From contig JAWKTZ010000008.1 in NCBI GenBank assembly GCA_041398845.1, forward strand, positions 248,001 to 312,000: DNA of 64,000 nt, given 5' to 3'. Position numbers and translations under genes: made by a program. Within the stretch, counting starts at the first letter, position 1. Each line of letters opens with the position of its first letter. Below are positions 24,426 through 34,290 of the stretch, piece by piece. The DNA comes from Fuerstiella sp041398845 (GTDB lineage: Bacteria; Planctomycetota; Planctomycetia; Planctomycetales; Planctomycetaceae). Under the pieces are notes generated by a model. That model worked only from the letters and a program-made list of their open reading frames with translations. It made no database searches and had not been told where the DNA came from.

Positions 24426-25091
24426 TTAATCGAGATTCAAGATTCCGTCCGTGGTCAATTGGGCTCGACAATGGGGGCAGTAACGAATCGGCATCAGTAA
24501 GACTTGTCGTTTGTCGTTCAAAGTCCGGCGAACTCGATACACCGAGTTCCTGAGAAACGGGACAAAGTACAGCGTCTTGCAGTTGGTACAGCGAACAGCA
24601 TTGCCTGTGTCCTCGCGTTGTGCAACTCCGCCGCAGTTGGGACAAGTGTCTCCAATCTTATTCGGTGATCGACCGCAAGCAGGACAATCAGGCCAAGGGG
24701 GTGGTATCAGAAATGTCGCGAGTCCTGCTGAGATAACAAGACCGATTGCGAATACCCAGAATGTAACAGTTCCGTGAAAATACACTCCCAAACCAACAAA
24801 GAGACAAAACAATCCGGCGTTTGTTCCCACGGTAATCCAGTGAAAGCGTTTCAGTTGCCTCCGAGCAGCAGGTTCGAAATCGTTAACGCAGTGCTTTACG
24901 TCACTCAAGTGAAGTTCCCGGCGAGACGCGTTCTCATCCAGAGGTGCGAATGAGTCTGACTCCTGCATAGTGGCGACAAACAGTCCCATCTCGCGAAGTT
25001 GCTGTGCGGCATCCTCTCGCGACTCGGCATTGACTTCTCCAGACTCTTGAGTTCCCGTGGCGGTCATTGCAACATATGAGTAGACAGGCAT
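24426..25091 (-). CDS. membrane protein with GspF-like N-terminus and zinc ribbons
   Basis: 221 residues from ATG 25091. Residues 1-42 (MPVYSYVAMTATGTQESGEV, then ESREDAAQQLREMGLFV) match the start of type II secretion/type IV pilus GspF/PilC proteins. The rest is different: two membrane helices (about residues 88-135) and a C-terminal region with CPACG, CPNCGG, CTNC and CPHC pairs that form zinc ribbons. The combination suggests a small inner-membrane adaptor; no function is assigned. No secretion genes lie nearby. Confidence 0.75.
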   Translation of the reverse strand: MPVYSYVAMTATGTQESGEVNAESREDAAQQLREMGLFVATMQESDSFAPLDENASRRELHLSDVKHCVNDFEPAARRQLKRFHWITVGTNAGLFCLFVGLGVYFHGTVTFWVFAIGLVISAGLATFLIPPPWPDCPACGRSPNKIGDTCPNCGGVAQREDTGNAVRCTNCKTLYFVPFLRNSVYRVRRTLNDKRQVLLMPIRYCPHCRAQLTTDGILNLD

Positions 25092-25266
25092 TGTTTCCCG
25101 GGCTCTTTCGTGCGATCAAGACAGCGACCAACTTCAGTTCGTCTGCGCGGAACGGGCTGAGCTTGAAATCTCCGCGTTTCAGATCATCGGGAATGGCGTT
25201 CAGATGTTTCCTGGTGAGTCGACGGCCTTCAGCGCATGATGATGTTGATGCCGCATCGGTCAGCAA

Positions 25267-25959
25267 TCAGTGTGAGTCAATTTGAAATGATTCAAATTCG
25301 ACACGGAACTCCGCATCAGATGTGTTTATGGCCACCATTCCAACTGACACAGCATCCTCAAACTGAACAGAGAACTCTTTGGCCACGGTCCATTCCATAC
25401 CGTCATGACTGAATGATGCGGTAATGCGTTCGCCCTGCCGTTGAATTTTCAGCCAGGTTGAGCGACCAGTGAAGAATTCATCTGCGGCCATCGGGTTGGA
25501 GTTGAAACCAGCGTATTTGCCGTCATGCCAGTGTTCGATGAGTGGCGGGTAACACATCAGCTTGTTCGACACCCAATAGGCGTTCCTCTCCAATCGGAGG
25601 AAGTTGTCTTCGTTCTGCCAAACCAGGAGTCCTGCACCGTTGAAGGGGCGCCCTCTCCCCGTCGACACGCTACCGGGTGTGAAGTCGCCAGTCACCTTGA
25701 CCTGCGCAGTAAAGTCTCCGTTGACTGCCTTCAGCAGCCGTGGAGCATTCATGCCTCCGCGAGGGTTGAGGTCGTGGTTGGTCCCTGGAACGGTGAAGCT
25801 GACCTTTGATCGGATTTGGCAATCGTTGTCGGGGTCGATAAATCTGGCGGACTCCGCAAGCGGTTCGATTGGAATGCCCTGCGCAACTGCACGCTCATTA
25901 ATCGCGTGCGATGCAAGAACAACGAGCAAAGTGATCGCGGACTTGAGGTGCGTAATCAT
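25267..25959 (-). CDS. secreted DUF1349-like (concanavalin-like) protein
   Basis: 230 residues from ATG 25959 with a signal peptide (residues 1-27, cleavage after AVAQ). The mature protein is a single beta-sandwich domain: LLKAVNGDFTAQVKVTGDFTP, GAGLLVWQNEDNFLRLERNAYW, WLKIQRQGERITASFSHDGMEWTV and VSVGMVAINTSDAEFRVEFESFQI. These strands are characteristic of the DUF1349/regulation-of-enolase-1-like family. It probably binds a glycan in the periplasm. Both neighbours are on the same strand. Confidence 0.8.
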   Translation of the reverse strand: MITHLKSAITLLVVLASHAINERAVAQGIPIEPLAESARFIDPDNDCQIRSKVSFTVPGTNHDLNPRGGMNAPRLLKAVNGDFTAQVKVTGDFTPGSVSTGRGRPFNGAGLLVWQNEDNFLRLERNAYWVSNKLMCYPPLIEHWHDGKYAGFNSNPMAADEFFTGRSTWLKIQRQGERITASFSHDGMEWTVAKEFSVQFEDAVSVGMVAINTSDAEFRVEFESFQIDSH

Positions 25960-26059
25960 TCTCGGACTTCTTATTTGAGATTTGGGAAAACACAGAATCG
26001 ATGAAGTTCTGCTGACGGTTGTTTGACGGCCGTCGGAATACCGAGTCTGACTTGCGGCG

Positions 26060-29000
26060 TTAGTCGTTCCGGCGGGGGTATTCGCGCAACTCTGTTTCGC
26101 TGGTCAGGCCAACTGTCACCATGATGTCGGGACGCTTGTCTTGTAACTCCACAACCAGTTTTTCAGCCACCTGCCCTGATTCCAGAAACAGGCCGGATAA
26201 GTTCTTAATTTCTGCCAGCTTGATCATGCTCTGCGGATCAAAGACTTTGCTGTCGATTATCAGCGCGAAGTCTTCATCGGGTATCTTGTTGAGGGCGGCA
26301 TGTACTTCATCGGTCAATTCGCAATTTTGCAGGTCGACGATACCGATCGATGGAAACGTTACATTTCGAACGCTGGGATCGCCGCTCCATGAAACGGTGC
26401 CGCCTGCCGCTTCGATGATGTCCGCCGAAACCAGAGATTGTCGATACCTTGACGACTGTTTCGAATAATCGAGCGCTGATGTCCGAACTGGATCAGGACG
26501 AGGCTGTGTCAAGGCATAGACGACGGCGTTTAGCCCAAACGGAAAGGCCTGTTTCGCGGAATAGTGATCGCCGTAGTCTTCAATGGGGAAAGGTTTGCGA
26601 GTCCACCCATCGCCCAAATGGTTGTTGTGGCACACAAGAACCATCAGGCGACCATCGTCCTCGTAGCCAAAATACCGAGGCGGCTCCAATTCAAGCGGCG
26701 GCGGATCTGCTTTTCCCTGCCAGCGGTTGGCATGGATGTGATAGCTGTGGTAGGCCGGTACCTGCGGGAGAAACCCAAATCGAAAGACGTTCCGAAAGAT
26801 CTCATGAGACAGATCAAGCTCCCGAGATTTGTGATCCGGCAGCACAAGTTTCATCTGATTGGTAAAACTCGCGAGGGACTCCTGCCTCCCGCACTGGTCC
26901 ACCAAAAGGAATCCGCCTCCGAGGAGGTATTTACGCAGGGCAAGGACTTCGTCTTCGCCGAACTGGACGGCACCCGGCCCGGACAGATAAGCGAAGCGAT
27001 GGTTCGCGAACTCCGGATCGGTCGGTCGCAACTGCTTAACGTCTCGAAGTCGGAGCCCTGTGTGTTTCGCGAGATAGACCGACAGACTTGTGTCCGCTTC
27101 CGGATAATTCACCTGCCACGGACCTCGTCCACGATAATCGCGATTGGACGTACATCGAAGACGCACAAACGTGAATTCTTCAGTGGAGAATTTGACGTTT
27201 TTCAGCCATGTCGGGGGAGACGGTACCGGACTGTCCGGGGATTCAATGACCACGGGATCCATTGTGCCTTCCTGATCGGCTGGGTCAGTCAGTGACTGGG
27301 CGTCGGTTGTCGGTTGTGGTGTGACTGGAGTTGGCTCCTGATCGGGCACGGAAGCACTCGGACGTCGTCCCAGTTCGAATGTGCATCCCGCGACGATACC
27401 GCCTTTCCGGAGGGGAACCTGAATCTGGAACGGTGACCTTGTGTTGCTGAGTCGTATTGTCATCAGAACATCATTCTCAGACAGCGGTATTGGATGCTCC
27501 TGATCGGTGTCCAACGCCTGAATGGCCTGACCGGCCGACGGCACGCCCGACGATGTACCGTCGGTGATCGGTTCCGAAATGGACTGCTCCGGGATGAAGA
27601 ACGTCCTCCCCGGCTGGAAGAACGCTGAACTCATGTATCCTTGAGCGTGACTGTCGCTGTCGACCATCAGAATCGACCGCAGAATCGGTTTTGAATCCGG
27701 ACTCAGGGAAAACGTTGCGGAGCTCCCATTCCTGATTGGAATCAAAATGGATGGCTCTTTCTTCTTCGTCGCTGCGTTCTTTCTCGATAGCGTCACCGTG
27801 ATATTTCGGTCATCGTCATCCAATTGGACTGCCCACTTCCCGATCGGCAAATCCAGGTCAGAGCGAAACACCTCGCCTTGTTTGGATTTTGATGCAGCCA
27901 CAACTCGCCGAATCGCATCGTCCATGACAATGACGACACGAGCATTCCTCAATGGCTCCTGCAGTGGCCCCTGAGAAAGCTCCAGTTCGACCCTCGCGGT
28001 TTCTTTGGCGAGCGGCAATGGTTTCGGCAGGGCAATAGGAATGGCTCCCTGATGCAGATAGTTCACTCGAACCCAAGTGTGCTCCGGGGACTCGGGTTCG
28101 GTCATAGGCCAGGGGCCGAGTCCGAACTGCGTTCCGCCCGTTGTCCAGAAGCCGTCGCGGCACCACTGACTCCAGTCCAGTGTGAGCGCTTCCGTTGCTC
28201 CGGGGGCAACTTCCACTGAATCAGTATCACCCTCTGCTTTCTGAGCTTCTGCCCAGTGCGGGGAGAGAACCTCAAACTGCTGCTGCCCGATGTTCAAATC
28301 GAGGTGGACGTCCAATTCGGAAATCTGAATTGCCTGATCAGTGTGATTCGTCACCTCGACTTTGATCGTCACCGGCTGATACTCCTCGATGACGGAGCGA
28401 GTCTCGATTGAGATGTCGTCACCCTGAATGGTCGTTGCGGCACGGGTTCGCTTACGCTGCAACTCGACCGAGTCGCCATTCAGTGGAAGTGAGACGCGAT
28501 ACAGTTCGTGGTGCGGCTGAGGCAGCAGCCAGTGGTCGCCCGCAGGCAGGCCAGCCAAACTGATTGTGCCATCTCGCTCGGGTGATGCGTTCCAGATGCG
28601 ACTCCGATTTGGAACACCACGAGACGCTCGCACGAGTGAATTCATCGGAATCGGTCGTCCCGAATCATTGACGATCCGAAGCTGTTGCCGAGGAATCACG
28701 ATTGTTTCCTCCTCGGCATCATCCTGATGGCGAATCACAAACGCTTCATCGTTCGCCCAGGTGCTCGCCACTTGAGTCACTGGTTGGCTCACAACAATGT
28801 GGCCAGTCCGGCATTCGATCACAAGATATTCGCCGTCTCGGACCAGGCCCAGATAGCGACCGTCCGGTGAAATTGCAGCCTGCCCTTTCCCTATCAAAGC
28901 CCTCACGTTGACGGTCTTCCAGTATTCGGCGTCATACCGTCCGATGGCGTCACGGATTTGCTTTTCTAACGTGTCACCGTCGTCGTGAGCGTGATCGTGC

Positions 29001-31348
29001 TTGTCCGTCGGCTGATGCGCTTGTGAAACTGTACTGTCTGATTCGGCGTCCAGATGTGGTTGAGCCCATTTGTTAGGATCACTGAGACCGACTGGCCGCT
29101 GGTTTCGCATCGCTGGCGAAACCAGCTTGACCGGCCACTTGCCATCGCGAGTGGTCAAAGCGGGCCAGGCTCCCAGGTCGGGCATGTCGCCTCGACGGTA
29201 CCACAACCCTCGCCGACACCAGTCACCCCAGTTGAATTTCAGTTCAGCAGCTTCGCCAGGTTCGACAACTGTCGCATGAAAGTCCGGTTTCACATCGGCC
29301 CACTTCGGCGAGACGACGTACATCCGATTGGGTTCCCAGGCAGTCGCCAGTTCAATATCTCGCTCATCGAACCGCAAAGTGTGATCCGTGGTGTTGACAA
29401 CTCGCACATAGAACCACTCCTGCCCCGACGCATCAGTCTCGCTCCGCATGGAGATTTCCGATGATTCACGAACCGCTGAAGGGCCTTTCCCGTTGATCTG
29501 CCATTTGTTCGCCCGCTGATCATGCTGAAAGCGATGTACTTTCAGTTGAGGGAGGATGATAAAGTGATCGCTCCCGCGCGAGTCAGCCTCTGCCAGTGAA
29601 ACAGGAAACATCAGCGGATTTCCAGGCGGTCGTCCCCATGTCGTCCACAGACCGAGAAACTGCGGACAGCCGATGTACGTTTGGCTGATGCCCGTTACCG
29701 ACCGTTGATCGTTCCCGCTTTCCACCAGAAGACTTGCGCCGCGAAATCGAGCTGGCAGCGCTGTTTCATTCGATCCGAACTCCGCATTGATGCGATTGAG
29801 CAACGGCAACATCGGTTCAAGGTGCTCCTTGAGGACGTCTGGATCGGGGTGGATTTTTGAACTCCGCAATGTGTCGCGACGCTCGATCGACCGGTCGGTC
29901 GCATCCCAATAGAACAGGCGATGCATTCGGAGACTGAGGGGATTTCCGTCGATCATCAACTTGTCGATATCGACCAGGCTCAGTGAGACATTCAGAATGA
30001 CGCCATCCCAGTTGAAATGGTAATGGGCTCGAGTTGGTTCGACGCCGCCATGCATGTCAGTCGAGCGTACTTTCGCCGGTGGCTGGGCGACCACCACCGC
30101 GATGAGCTTTTCATCGGTATGAAAACACATCAGCCGTGAGCCGTCGTCGAGAGCGAGATCGGCGATCCTGACATCCTGTGGATGGATTCCACCATTCACT
30201 TCGTCCGCCCCGGATGTTGTCAGTAACAGAAAGAGCCCGGCCAGCACGCTCATCGTCACAATCGACATGAGCCACGGCCGGCTCGGGCCAGGCGTCGACA
30301 CGCCCAGCAGTCGCTGGACCCGATTGAGCAGATTTCCCGGTCGCCCTCCATCCGCTGCGACCACGAGTCCCGACGGCTGTGACGCCCGATGCTCTTCCAG
30401 CGCCGCCAACGCCAGCGCATATGCGGCACGATCACCACTGGCATCTCCCGCAATGACGTCGCACAAGTGCTCACGTTCATCACGCAGGACTGCCGACAAC
30501 CACCAGACAGCAGGATGAAAGAAGAAGACCGTCTCCAGAATCGTCTGCAGCAGGTTCACGAAATAGTCGTGCCTTCTGACATGGGCCAACTCATGCAGCA
30601 GGATGGATTCCACCTGATCGACGGACAGACTGTTCAGCATTGCCAACGGCACAATGACGACCGGTTTCAGCACCCCAATCGCCATCGGGATCACGATCGA
30701 ACCGGATGTCAGGAGCTTCACCGAACCCCTGACATAGAGCCGCTTGACCAGTTCCGCGAAACGCTCGGACCAGACGGAATTCGTTGGCAAAGGATGAGCC
30801 GAACGTCGAAGCAGGTCTACAGACAGCCATTGACCTAGCAATCGAATGGCACTCAGTAAGCATCCAAACGACCACAAACCAACAATCCAGAGTTGCCAGT
30901 TTCGAATCGGAAGCACGAACAGGCTGGATAGAGGATAGCCCGGAGGCGAAGATGTGGCTGCGTCCGCACTGCGAACCAGCGTCGATGTTTCCTCGGCGCC
31001 TGATTGTCCACCCGCCACGATCGTCGCACTTTGTTCAGGCGGCGATTCAGCAAGTGTTCTCTGAGAGTGGAACTCATCGCGGATGGACAGAAACTTCTCC
31101 TCCGGCAATGGCACGACTCTTGTCACACCTGCAGGTGGTTGCAAGTCTTCAGGTGCAAACGCAGTGTACTGGTAAGAGCAAAATGTAAGACAAGCAACCA
31201 GCGGTAATGCAAACAATCCGCCAAACGCAATCGCGTAACGCTGAGAAGTGCACCGCAGGATGACTGCCACGACTCCCGCGATCAGCGCGGCTTGCCAAAT
31301 GAAATGCAACAAGGTCCATGCGACGGAATCGATCAGAATCGGGTTCAT
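26060..31348 (-). CDS. BlaR1-type M56 peptidase fused to a DUF4159 domain
   Basis: 1,762 residues from ATG 31348. Four membrane helices (about 10-32, 38-58, 150-172 and 355-375) frame a cytoplasmic M56 zinc peptidase; the motif HELAH is at residues 252-256 with a downstream Glu in DEREHLCD. The long C-terminal part, presumably periplasmic, has beta-rich repeats of unknown family. A DUF4159 domain follows from about residue 1,400 (VRLRCTSNRDYRGRGPWQVNYPEADTS, GGGFLLVDQCG), and an LRR-like end (LQNCELTDEVHAALNKIPDEDFALIID). The start overlaps the blaI stop by 4 bases. BlaR1-type proteins cleave their BlaI partner on signal. The ligand here is unknown and penicillin binding is not evident. Confidence 0.85.
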   Translation of the reverse strand: MNPILIDSVAWTLLHFIWQAALIAGVVAVILRCTSQRYAIAFGGLFALPLVACLTFCSYQYTAFAPEDLQPPAGVTRVVPLPEEKFLSIRDEFHSQRTLAESPPEQSATIVAGGQSGAEETSTLVRSADAATSSPPGYPLSSLFVLPIRNWQLWIVGLWSFGCLLSAIRLLGQWLSVDLLRRSAHPLPTNSVWSERFAELVKRLYVRGSVKLLTSGSIVIPMAIGVLKPVVIVPLAMLNSLSVDQVESILLHELAHVRRHDYFVNLLQTILETVFFFHPAVWWLSAVLRDEREHLCDVIAGDASGDRAAYALALAALEEHRASQPSGLVVAADGGRPGNLLNRVQRLLGVSTPGPSRPWLMSIVTMSVLAGLFLLLTTSGADEVNGGIHPQDVRIADLALDDGSRLMCFHTDEKLIAVVVAQPPAKVRSTDMHGGVEPTRAHYHFNWDGVILNVSLSLVDIDKLMIDGNPLSLRMHRLFYWDATDRSIERRDTLRSSKIHPDPDVLKEHLEPMLPLLNRINAEFGSNETALPARFRGASLLVESGNDQRSVTGISQTYIGCPQFLGLWTTWGRPPGNPLMFPVSLAEADSRGSDHFIILPQLKVHRFQHDQRANKWQINGKGPSAVRESSEISMRSETDASGQEWFYVRVVNTTDHTLRFDERDIELATAWEPNRMYVVSPKWADVKPDFHATVVEPGEAAELKFNWGDWCRRGLWYRRGDMPDLGAWPALTTRDGKWPVKLVSPAMRNQRPVGLSDPNKWAQPHLDAESDSTVSQAHQPTDKHDHAHDDGDTLEKQIRDAIGRYDAEYWKTVNVRALIGKGQAAISPDGRYLGLVRDGEYLVIECRTGHIVVSQPVTQVASTWANDEAFVIRHQDDAEEETIVIPRQQLRIVNDSGRPIPMNSLVRASRGVPNRSRIWNASPERDGTISLAGLPAGDHWLLPQPHHELYRVSLPLNGDSVELQRKRTRAATTIQGDDISIETRSVIEEYQPVTIKVEVTNHTDQAIQISELDVHLDLNIGQQQFEVLSPHWAEAQKAEGDTDSVEVAPGATEALTLDWSQWCRDGFWTTGGTQFGLGPWPMTEPESPEHTWVRVNYLHQGAIPIALPKPLPLAKETARVELELSQGPLQEPLRNARVVIVMDDAIRRVVAASKSKQGEVFRSDLDLPIGKWAVQLDDDDRNITVTLSRKNAATKKKEPSILIPIRNGSSATFSLSPDSKPILRSILMVDSDSHAQGYMSSAFFQPGRTFFIPEQSISEPITDGTSSGVPSAGQAIQALDTDQEHPIPLSENDVLMTIRLSNTRSPFQIQVPLRKGGIVAGCTFELGRRPSASVPDQEPTPVTPQPTTDAQSLTDPADQEGTMDPVVIESPDSPVPSPPTWLKNVKFSTEEFTFVRLRCTSNRDYRGRGPWQVNYPEADTSLSVYLAKHTGLRLRDVKQLRPTDPEFANHRFAYLSGPGAVQFGEDEVLALRKYLLGGGFLLVDQCGRQESLASFTNQMKLVLPDHKSRELDLSHEIFRNVFRFGFLPQVPAYHSYHIHANRWQGKADPPPLELEPPRYFGYEDDGRLMVLVCHNNHLGDGWTRKPFPIEDYGDHYSAKQAFPFGLNAVVYALTQPRPDPVRTSALDYSKQSSRYRQSLVSADIIEAAGGTVSWSGDPSVRNVTFPSIGIVDLQNCELTDEVHAALNKIPDEDFALIIDSKVFDPQSMIKLAEIKNLSGLFLESGQVAEKLVVELQDKRPDIMVTVGLTSETELREYPRRND

Positions 31349-31740
31349 GACTCACTGCTTTTCTTCTCAAGCTTTCTGATGAGCCGTCGAATCTCGGCCA
31401 ACTCTTCGGGGGTTGCTGTCTGTTCAGAAAGGGCCTGCATGACCAGCTTGCCGGGGGCACCACCGAAAGCTCGGTCCAGCAGACTCCTGACCAGGCTCCG
31501 TTGCGTAACATCCGCTCCGCACGCAGACTCATACACATGAGAGCGCTCGGACTCATCCCGAACAACGAGTCCCTTATCCGCCATCTTCTGCAGGATCTTC
31601 AGCGTGGTCGTATACCCCGTGTCCTTTGGCAATGCCTCATGAATCTGCCGAACTGTGCATGGGCCGCGAGCCCAAAGCACTTGCAGCAGCTCCAATTCAG
31701 CATCCGTGGGATTCGGTAGAGGGTTCTGTTTCTTGCTCAT
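31345..31740 (-). CDS. blaI: BlaI/MecI/CopY-family repressor
   Basis: 131 residues from ATG 31740. It has the winged-helix domain of BlaI repressors: PTDAELELLQVLWARGPCTVRQIHEALPK, TGYTTTLKILQKMADKGLVVRDESERSHVYE. A helical dimerisation tail follows (TQRSLVRSLLDRAFGGAPGKLV). It overlaps the M56 gene by ATGA, so the two form an operon. The partner peptidase should inactivate it. An inverted repeat 35-48 bases upstream of the start is a likely self-operator. Genes controlled besides this operon are not shown. Confidence 0.9.
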   Translation of the reverse strand: MSKKQNPLPNPTDAELELLQVLWARGPCTVRQIHEALPKDTGYTTTLKILQKMADKGLVVRDESERSHVYESACGADVTQRSLVRSLLDRAFGGAPGKLVMQALSEQTATPEELAEIRRLIRKLEKKSSES

Positions 31741-31750
31741 TGCATCAATA

Positions 31751-31788
31751 TACGACAGCCGACGTAGTGCGTCAACGACAAATGTCGT
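31751..31788 (-). promoter_or_regulatory. BlaI-type operator
   Basis: A perfect inverted repeat ACGACA-AA-TGTCGT at 31775-31788, upstream of blaI, with a half-site TACGACA at 31751-31757. It matches the TACGACA/TGTCGTA-type half-sites used by BlaI-family repressors in similar bacteria. It implies autorepression. Confidence 0.6.
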
Positions 31789-32493
31789 ACTTTATGGCCT
31801 GGAACAGACAGGTTAAAAACCAACTTGATGTGTCGAGTTGTGACTTCCCGAAAGCGAAAAGCCAATGAGACCATTGGTTCTTCCGGAAAGCTTCTGCATG
31901 AGGGCGACATATTCGTCTGCCAGTATCAGGACAATGTTTGGACGTTGAGCCGATTCATCAACCGTCAGCCTGTGAGCTGAAGATGTCAGTCGCAGCAGCG
32001 GCACACTTTGCGGCGAGTTGTCGATGAGTTCTCTGTGACGGACTTTCAGGTTCGTCGAAACGAGTGGCAGACGAGCATGTCCGCCGTGCAATCCGGGACA
32101 TTTTCACTGGTCTTGGGAAACCAGAGTTACGCCTGCGGCATGTGGGAGGAGGCATGTGGGAGGAGGCATGGCGGTCGTGATCCGTCGTGTCGGTGGGCTT
32201 CGTCCGGCCCTGCGCGGGTGATTCGGGAAACGCCGGCAGTGGTCAAGCTGGTGGTGGGGCGCTGCGCTCTTCCGGGGTGACGCGGGTATTCACTACCACT
32301 GTAACTGACTGAACCGGACCAATCTGGAGACAACGCCGTCAGGCTTGACCGGATGCGTTGGCAAACGGCAGAATGATGAACTCGGGTGACTCTGACTTTT
32401 CGGGCGGACTGCTATACTTTCGTCCATGGCGAGATCGGACGTCGCGTCGGGCGACTTTTTTTATCACTCTGGTCGCAGGTTCTCCATTTCAAC
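31789..32493. other. intergenic with a sulfatase-like remnant
   Basis: About 700 bp between divergent genes. On the - strand, near 31905-31945, a frame reads RPNIVLILADEY, the N-terminal signature of arylsulfatases. It lacks the catalytic CxPSR downstream, so it is at most a remnant. At 32138-32170 a 14-base GTGGGAGGAGGCAT unit is duplicated. The rest holds nothing I recognise. Confidence 0.4.
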
Positions 32494-34290
32494 ATGGCTG
32501 CTCTTCAGCAAATTTTCGGCACACCTCCGCTGCCAGTTCATCGTTTCAACGGACACGTAGCGACCATCGGCAGGCACGAAGATTGCGACGTGGTCGTGGA
32601 TTCCCCCGCCGTCAGCCGGTGTCACGCGAGAATCATCTGTGACAACCAGCGTTACTTTATTGAAGACCTGAACAGTCGCAACGGCACCACGGTCAACGCC
32701 AAACGCATCCACTCACGCACCCTGCTGAATGATGGTGATCTGGTGGGCATCGCCACACTCCCGTTTCGCTTCCTGAGTCTGGAATCCGGGAAGGATGATT
32801 CCGGCGAATGGAGACGCAAACCGAGCGTCATCAGTCTGTCGCATTCCGACGACGAAGACGATTCCGCGCGACGTCTGATGGTCCGGCCGGGTGATCGCGT
32901 GTCCAGCGAAGAACTGGGTTCCGAACCACTGCGGCCCAGTCAGTTGATCGGTCGCATTCAGGTGGCCGATAACGGGACCGGTTGGCCGGTGGTCGATCAC
33001 GCCGCAGTAAAGCTCAGCCACTGCCTCCGGCTGCTGCATGCTCTGAGGCAAACGGTCACTCCTGACGAAATCATTTCGCGAACTCTTCAGGAACTGTTCG
33101 ATGCCTTTCCGGCCGCCGAACGAATTGCGGTCATTATGCGGGACGATCATCCGTCGGACGTGCATGTGGCGGCTGCGGTGACGCGCCGATCGGCAGACGA
33201 AGTCCGGATCTGCCTGCCCGTCGTTCGCACGTCCATGCAGAACTGCGAAGCCCTGTTGTACGCGGAACACTGGCGGGGTGCTGAAACACCGGTGAATGTC
33301 GGCACGGCGGGTACGGTGCTCGTCGCGCCGCTGGTTGGATTTCTGGGGCACAGCATTGGAGCCGTCCAACTGGACTGCAGTGAGAAGAACCTGGCGTTGT
33401 CCAATGACGACCTTGAACGTCTGGTCGTGCTGTGCCTGGTGGTGTCGTTTGCTCTGGAACAGGCGGAATCTCTGGAAAACCGAATTGTGAAGGCAATTCG
33501 CGACCGGGACACCTTTGACGCCAACCAGTTGCAGGCTGAGTTCACTCCGTCGACACCGCCAGTGGTGTCGGGATATCGAGTCACTCATGAACTGCTGACC
33601 GGGCCCCGCGTGGCAGGCGACCTGGTCGATTATGTTCGGCTGTCTGATGGCCGCGTTGCTGTGTTGGTGATTGACGTTCCAGGTCGTGATTCCGAAGCCG
33701 CTCGCATGATGGCACTGCTGGCGCGACTGCTGATCGGAAATCTGGCCGAAACCGGATCGGCGGCTCAGACAATCATCGAAACCGAGCGGATGTTGCGGCA
33801 GCGGGTGGACGGCATTCCTGCTCAGACGTCCGTCGCGATTATGATTCTGGATCGGGATCGGTCGGAAGTCACGGTGTCCGTGGCCGGATGCTGCCCTTTG
33901 TTTCTGGTTCGGGCGAGCGAAGTGCAGGAAGTGTCCGGCAGTCATTTTGTCGGCCCGGCGATGGGAGACCCGAGATTCGAGCCGATTGAAGGAAAGCTGC
34001 TCCTGAACGACAATGACATCCTGCTGATCTTCAATGACGGGATCACCAAGCTGACATCCACCGGAGGACATGTGCTGACAGCCTCACAGCGGCTGACTCT
34101 GATTGCCGAAGCGGCGGCAGAGAACCGCACTGTGTTCGAATCACGACTCAAACGCCGGTTGAAGGAATTCCGTGGCGATGAATCACTGATGGACGATTTG
34201 ATTTTCGCCGTGATTCATCGTCATAAGGATGCCGGCACCATTGATGCTCAGGGGCTGCGCGGAATCGACGCCGATACCATGGGAACATGA
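32494..34290 (+). CDS. FHA-GAF-like-SpoIIE (PP2C-type) phosphatase
   Basis: 598 residues from ATG 32494 (frames further upstream add unrelated sequence). Residues about 15-90 form an FHA domain: IGRHEDCDVVVDSPAVSRCHARI, then DLNSRNGTTVNAKRI. A GAF-like central region (about 170-350) has VIMRDDHPSDVHVAAAVTRR and APLVGFLGHSIGAVQLD. The C-terminal SpoIIE/PPM domain (about 365-585) has VAGDLVDYVRLSDGRVAVLVIDVPG, TSVAIMILD, ILLIFNDGITKL and DESLMDDLIFAVI. It should bind phosphothreonine peptides and dephosphorylate Ser/Thr-phosphoproteins in the cytoplasm. Its stop overlaps the start of the helicase gene by ATGA. Confidence 0.85.
   Translation: MAALQQIFGTPPLPVHRFNGHVATIGRHEDCDVVVDSPAVSRCHARIICDNQRYFIEDLNSRNGTTVNAKRIHSRTLLNDGDLVGIATLPFRFLSLESGKDDSGEWRRKPSVISLSHSDDEDDSARRLMVRPGDRVSSEELGSEPLRPSQLIGRIQVADNGTGWPVVDHAAVKLSHCLRLLHALRQTVTPDEIISRTLQELFDAFPAAERIAVIMRDDHPSDVHVAAAVTRRSADEVRICLPVVRTSMQNCEALLYAEHWRGAETPVNVGTAGTVLVAPLVGFLGHSIGAVQLDCSEKNLALSNDDLERLVVLCLVVSFALEQAESLENRIVKAIRDRDTFDANQLQAEFTPSTPPVVSGYRVTHELLTGPRVAGDLVDYVRLSDGRVAVLVIDVPGRDSEAARMMALLARLLIGNLAETGSAAQTIIETERMLRQRVDGIPAQTSVAIMILDRDRSEVTVSVAGCCPLFLVRASEVQEVSGSHFVGPAMGDPRFEPIEGKLLLNDNDILLIFNDGITKLTSTGGHVLTASQRLTLIAEAAAENRTVFESRLKRRLKEFRGDESLMDDLIFAVIHRHKDAGTIDAQGLRGIDADTMGT

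Noticed and set aside
32713..34071. 452-residue minus-strand frame opposite the FHA-SpoIIE gene
   Set aside because: It is antisense to a gene with clear domains, and its composition (His/Gln/Arg-rich) is that of a shadow frame.
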